The notes under the pieces are model-generated. The model was not told the DNA's origin and made no database searches. It was given only the letters and a program-made list of their open reading frames with translations. Position numbers and translations under genes: made by a program. This document shows, in pieces, positions 60,801 to 64,000 of a stretch of 64,000 nucleotides of DNA (position 1 is the stretch's first letter; each line of letters begins with the position of its first letter). Source of the stretch: Maylandia zebra (lineage: Eukaryota; Chordata; Actinopteri; Cichliformes; Cichlidae); NCBI RefSeq assembly GCF_041146795.1, contig NC_135173.1, positions 57,216,865-57,280,864 of the forward strand, read 5' to 3'.

Positions 60801-63674
60801 GCCATCCCTCATCTCTTTATTATTAAAACAAGTGCAAACACACATGGAAATCCAGTATATAAGGCAAAAACAGAGTTTAAACCATTCTTACAAGCTTTAA
60901 AGCCAATATTTGGTATGACCACCTTTATTCTTCAACACAACCTGAACTGAAGTCTTCAGGAATATTTCTCTAGGCTTCCTGAGGGACATTCTAAAGCTCT
61001 AAAAAAAAAAAAACATTTTTACATTTTAAGATGATCACACTGCTTCAATATTGTAATGTTGAGTTCTGAGCTATGGGGAGGCCAAGCCGGGACTCATAGT
61101 GTTCCAGTGTGTGTGTGTATTGCATTGACAGTGTGTTTGCCATGCTGAAAAATGTTGCATTGCCAATCAGATGGTTTCAAAGTAGTATTATGTGGTGGAT
61201 CAAAATCCATTTATAATTACATTAACTTTGACAAGATCTCCAACATCACTGGCTGAAATGCACCCCACACTGTGACAGAACCTCCACCATGTTTTACAGA
61301 TAGGTACAACAGTGAGCATTGCTTTCTCCTGACCTCTTCTGTATGTAATATCAAGGTTTTAAAATTTGGATTGATCACCATCCAGAAGTCCAGTTATTGT
61401 GTAATTTACCATACTTAAACCTTTTCCTTCTTTAAGAATGGCTTCTTGACAGTCACCCTTCCATTGAGACCATTTCTGATGAGGATTTAGTGAACAGTAG
61501 ATGAATCAACTGAAGGGGCATATGCATCTCTCAGGTCCTATTTTAAGTCTTTGCTGGATTTTTTTCCTGCTTCTTATTGACATGACATTCAGATGCGTTA
61601 CTTCTACTGTAGTTTTTGGGGCTGCCACTTCGTCCTTTCTTCTTTACGTGTCCATTTTCCCCAGAACATTTTTTTTAACGAGACTATGTACATATCCATA
61701 TGCCAAGATATAAATATATGTCATATGCTAAGGTTTAAACTAATAGCTTTTTGGGAATCACGTTGTTTCAGTAATATAATTTTATGCCTATCAAACTGTT
61801 ATTGTTGGCAGTTTTTATGGGTTCAGGTAAAGAAATTGAATAAATTGTGTTTTTGTGAAAGATTGCGTGGGATTTCCTTTGAAAATGGTGAGGTACAAAG
61901 AGTTGACTGAAAATGTGGGCAAAAGTAGGCAGAGTTCAAAGAAGAACTTTGAAAGACCTCCAGAATGCCTGGAGAAATATTGCTTAAGACCACCTTAAAA
62001 AGATCTAAGCTAAAATCTAAGCTTTGGAAGGTTTGGAAATGAGGGTTGGCTCAAGATTTTTGTACCTGTATTGTATAATGAAATGTACAGAGGCTACTTA
62101 GTTTAGCTTAACATAAAGAATGTAAGCTGTCAGATGACACAAAGATTCAAATAACTGAATATGTATTCATTTCTACTCCTTGGTGCATTTTGGAATTTCT
62201 TTGTACCGCAACAGGCTATTTAATACCTACTTGGTTCAGCCACAATTAAATAGCAAAAGTGCAGATTGTTACAGGCTGTAGTGTTCATAACAGTAAATGT
62301 CATTCATTATAGGGCTTATGTCTAACACATTAATGTAAGGGAGAAACATTGTGATATGTTTTACTCAATTATATGTCATATTTAAAAATACATTCTTTTA
62401 AAAGTACAAATAAACTGATATTCAGTAAACCTTTACTTCTTAAGGCCAATAAAATAACCCATTTGATGTTCAGCATGACTATATTTTCTATTATCCCCAA
62501 GATAACGTCCATAATATACTTAACATTTATTCAGTCATGAAAATAAATACATTTGCCAAACAGGGGTAAATTGCAATAGCTGTAGTTGTAATAACCATTC
62601 TGTGGTGTCTATAACAGGAAGAAAATTCAGCGGTTCCCTTTAAAGCGCCATATCTTGAATATGAAGATTTCATACATTTCGACACCGTATTTAACAAGAT
62701 GATAAAGTTGCAGAAATCGTCATAAACAGCAGCTTTTAGCTGTTTGACTGTGGCTGCTCCATCACTTTTTTCAGTCTTTATGCTAAGCTAAGCTAGCTGC
62801 TTGTTTTAGGTTCATGTCATGTCATGGTGACATATCTTACAGATTCTGTCTAATTGATTTCTGACCCAAGTAGGCTAAGTAACCGTAGGCTCCCTAATTA
62901 ATTAGGTAAGTATGAAAAAGGAAAATGAGGCTATACATTAATAATTAAATTAATGTGTTTCCCTTACTTATGTGACTGTAAAGTAAATGTCTTTGCATTT
63001 TGGACAAACCAAGCAAATGATTACATATGAGCAGGCACTACTAATCTCCTCTCTCATGCCCCCTGTCTCCTCTTTGCCCCATAGCCTCCTCATGACTCTG
63101 CTTTCTGCTGTAGGTGGCCACAGTGTCTGAGCGCTCCAGGATAATGGAGCTAGAGAGGGAGGTGGCAGATCTCCAGCTCAGGCTCCGGGCGTCCCAGCAG
63201 AAGGAGGATGCTGTGTCTCTGTCACAGCAACAAATCAGCAGCCTCAAGGCACAGGTTCAGTCTCAGGAGAAGAAGGTTTGTAGAAAGCACCAGAGAATTC
63301 TTGACTATGGTGTTTTGTTCAGCGATTCCTGTGCCACAGCTTTATAAGAAACATAATTGCTTGTTGAATGTGTTAGTCATCATTTATCATTATTATTGAA
63401 ATTGTTACATGATTGTAAAATCAGAAGAACTGGTATAACACTCTTCATTCAACCCACCATCTAGTAAAATGTGATACTCTGTGTGGTCTGTTGAAGTTAC
63501 TGTGATGATGCATAATTTATGGCTCTATACAGATATACATGTGTATGTTTTATGGTCTATACTGTGTGCTTCGAACAGATCAGTGAGCTGAGTGTTGACC
63601 TGGAGAGCAAGCAGAAAGAGCTTCAGTCTGTACAGCAGGATAAGACGTCTTTGGAACAACAGCTAACCAGTCTG
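53340..63674 (+). CDS. clip1: CAP-Gly domain-containing linker protein 1 (CLIP-170), partial
   Basis: Eleven coding exons in frame, 559 residues so far, continuing beyond the right edge: 53340-53448, 54148-54528, 55737-55870, 56130-56254, 56374-56575, 56656-56853, 57019-57122, 58266-58326, 59118-59222, 63114-63275, 63579-63674. CAP-Gly 1 covers about 63-128 ([21 protein letters not shown] at 101-105) and CAP-Gly 2 about 204-270 (GKNDG at 240-244). Ser/Arg-rich linkers ([18 protein letters not shown]) flank them, and the coiled coil starts at about 333 ([20 protein letters not shown]). CLIP-170 tracks growing microtubule plus ends and links them to endosomes and dynein/dynactin; CAP-Gly domains bind C-terminal EEY/F motifs. 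The start ATG is followed by [11 protein letters not shown], matching the human N-terminus SGLKAPTKI. The C-terminal zinc knuckles lie outside the window. Confidence 0.97.
54764..54819. repeat. (GT)28 microsatellite in clip1 intron
   Basis: An uninterrupted GT run of about 28 units in clip1 intron 2, about 240 bases after the donor of the CAP-Gly 1 exon. Confidence 0.97.
57425..57680 (-). repeat. SINE-like interspersed repeat in clip1 intron 7
   Basis: CAGCGCTTTTATCTACACCT, AGTATCTTGCCCAAG and a CCTGAGCCACAGCC end resemble, in minus orientation, the fish SINE layout seen in the other copies. The sequence is diverged and may be a different family. Confidence 0.5.
59223..60879 (+). other. clip1 intron 9, first part
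   Basis: Intron sequence without a recognisable exon or repeat. The intron is about 3.9 kb long and its second half is mostly a Tc1-like element. Confidence 0.6.
60880..62070 (-). mobile_element. Decayed Tc1-like DNA transposon, copy 1
   Basis: The order of words on the plus strand is that of a Tc1-type transposase read backwards: CAATATTTGGTATGACCACC (transposase C-terminus), the DLN(I) region near 61040-61080, TGGCTGAAATGCACCCCACA (the WGC(F)SASG block), GAATGGCTTCTTGACAGTCA, and a helix-turn-helix part to about 61900. Several frames, stops and deletions; no intact transposase. Confidence 0.75.
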
Positions 63675-64000
63675 GTAAGAAGGAAAGAGACTCTGGACAT
63701 AAATAAATACAATACACATGTTCAGAGAAATGACAATGTACTGTAGCCCATCTTTGAACTTGTATACTTTACCTGTCTGTCAATAATAATGGCTTTTAAA
63801 GTGATACATCTAAGAGAACGTAGACAAACATAGCTCTTTGTTATGATAACTCACATTTACATTATTTTTTACATTGGTCTCAATTATTAATATCTAACTT
63901 ATTGTGAACTTTTCAAGCAAGTATAAAAATATAAAAGGCCTAAAAACATTAATAGAAAATTATTTAAAATGTACAGGTTGGCTTACATAAAAGCAGAGTG

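Overview
The window is from a vertebrate nuclear genome, almost certainly a ray-finned (teleost, probably percomorph) fish. Genes are split by GT-AG introns, and the proteins match vertebrate families closely. The gene order is that of human 12q24.31. Introns and spacers carry fish-type repeats: tRNA-derived SINEs, RTE- and L2/Rex1-like LINE ends, decayed Tc1-like DNA transposons and a MITE. I cannot name the species.

Layout: rilpl1 (minus, exons from about 8.4 kb down, running off the left edge); a gene-free spacer with repeats (8.6-12.5 kb); hip1r (minus, 33 coding exons, 12.8-31.2 kb); ccdc62 (minus, 11 coding exons, 32.0-39.8 kb, with 5' noncoding exons to about 40.2 kb); denr (plus, 7 coding exons, 43.6-46.6 kb), divergent from ccdc62; a single-exon hydroxycarboxylic acid receptor (plus, 47.2-48.2 kb); and clip1 (plus, 11 coding exons, 53.3-63.7 kb), running off the right edge. 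Exon phases were joined by hand. The hip1r, ccdc62 and denr models close exactly into open frames of 1313, 453 and 196 residues.

The genes are not an operon; they are a conserved synteny block. RILPL1 (Rab effector), HIP1R (clathrin/actin adaptor) and CLIP1 (microtubule plus-end protein) all act in membrane and cytoskeletal traffic. DENR acts in translation re-initiation, the receptor senses small carboxylic acids, and CCDC62 is a coiled-coil protein.

The most unusual thing here is hip1r. It has a tandemly duplicated exon pair in its coiled coil and a long Pro/Gln/Tyr-rich tail made of nine perfect 18-bp (hexapeptide) repeats. The tail has an added NPF motif, and the usual clathrin-box region looks replaced. 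Other points worth a second look are a near-perfect 40-bp palindrome inside clip1 intron 1, a 300-bp duplicated segment, a 33-base T tract at a splice acceptor, perfect CRE palindromes near two first exons, and two copies of one Tc1-like family in clip1 introns.
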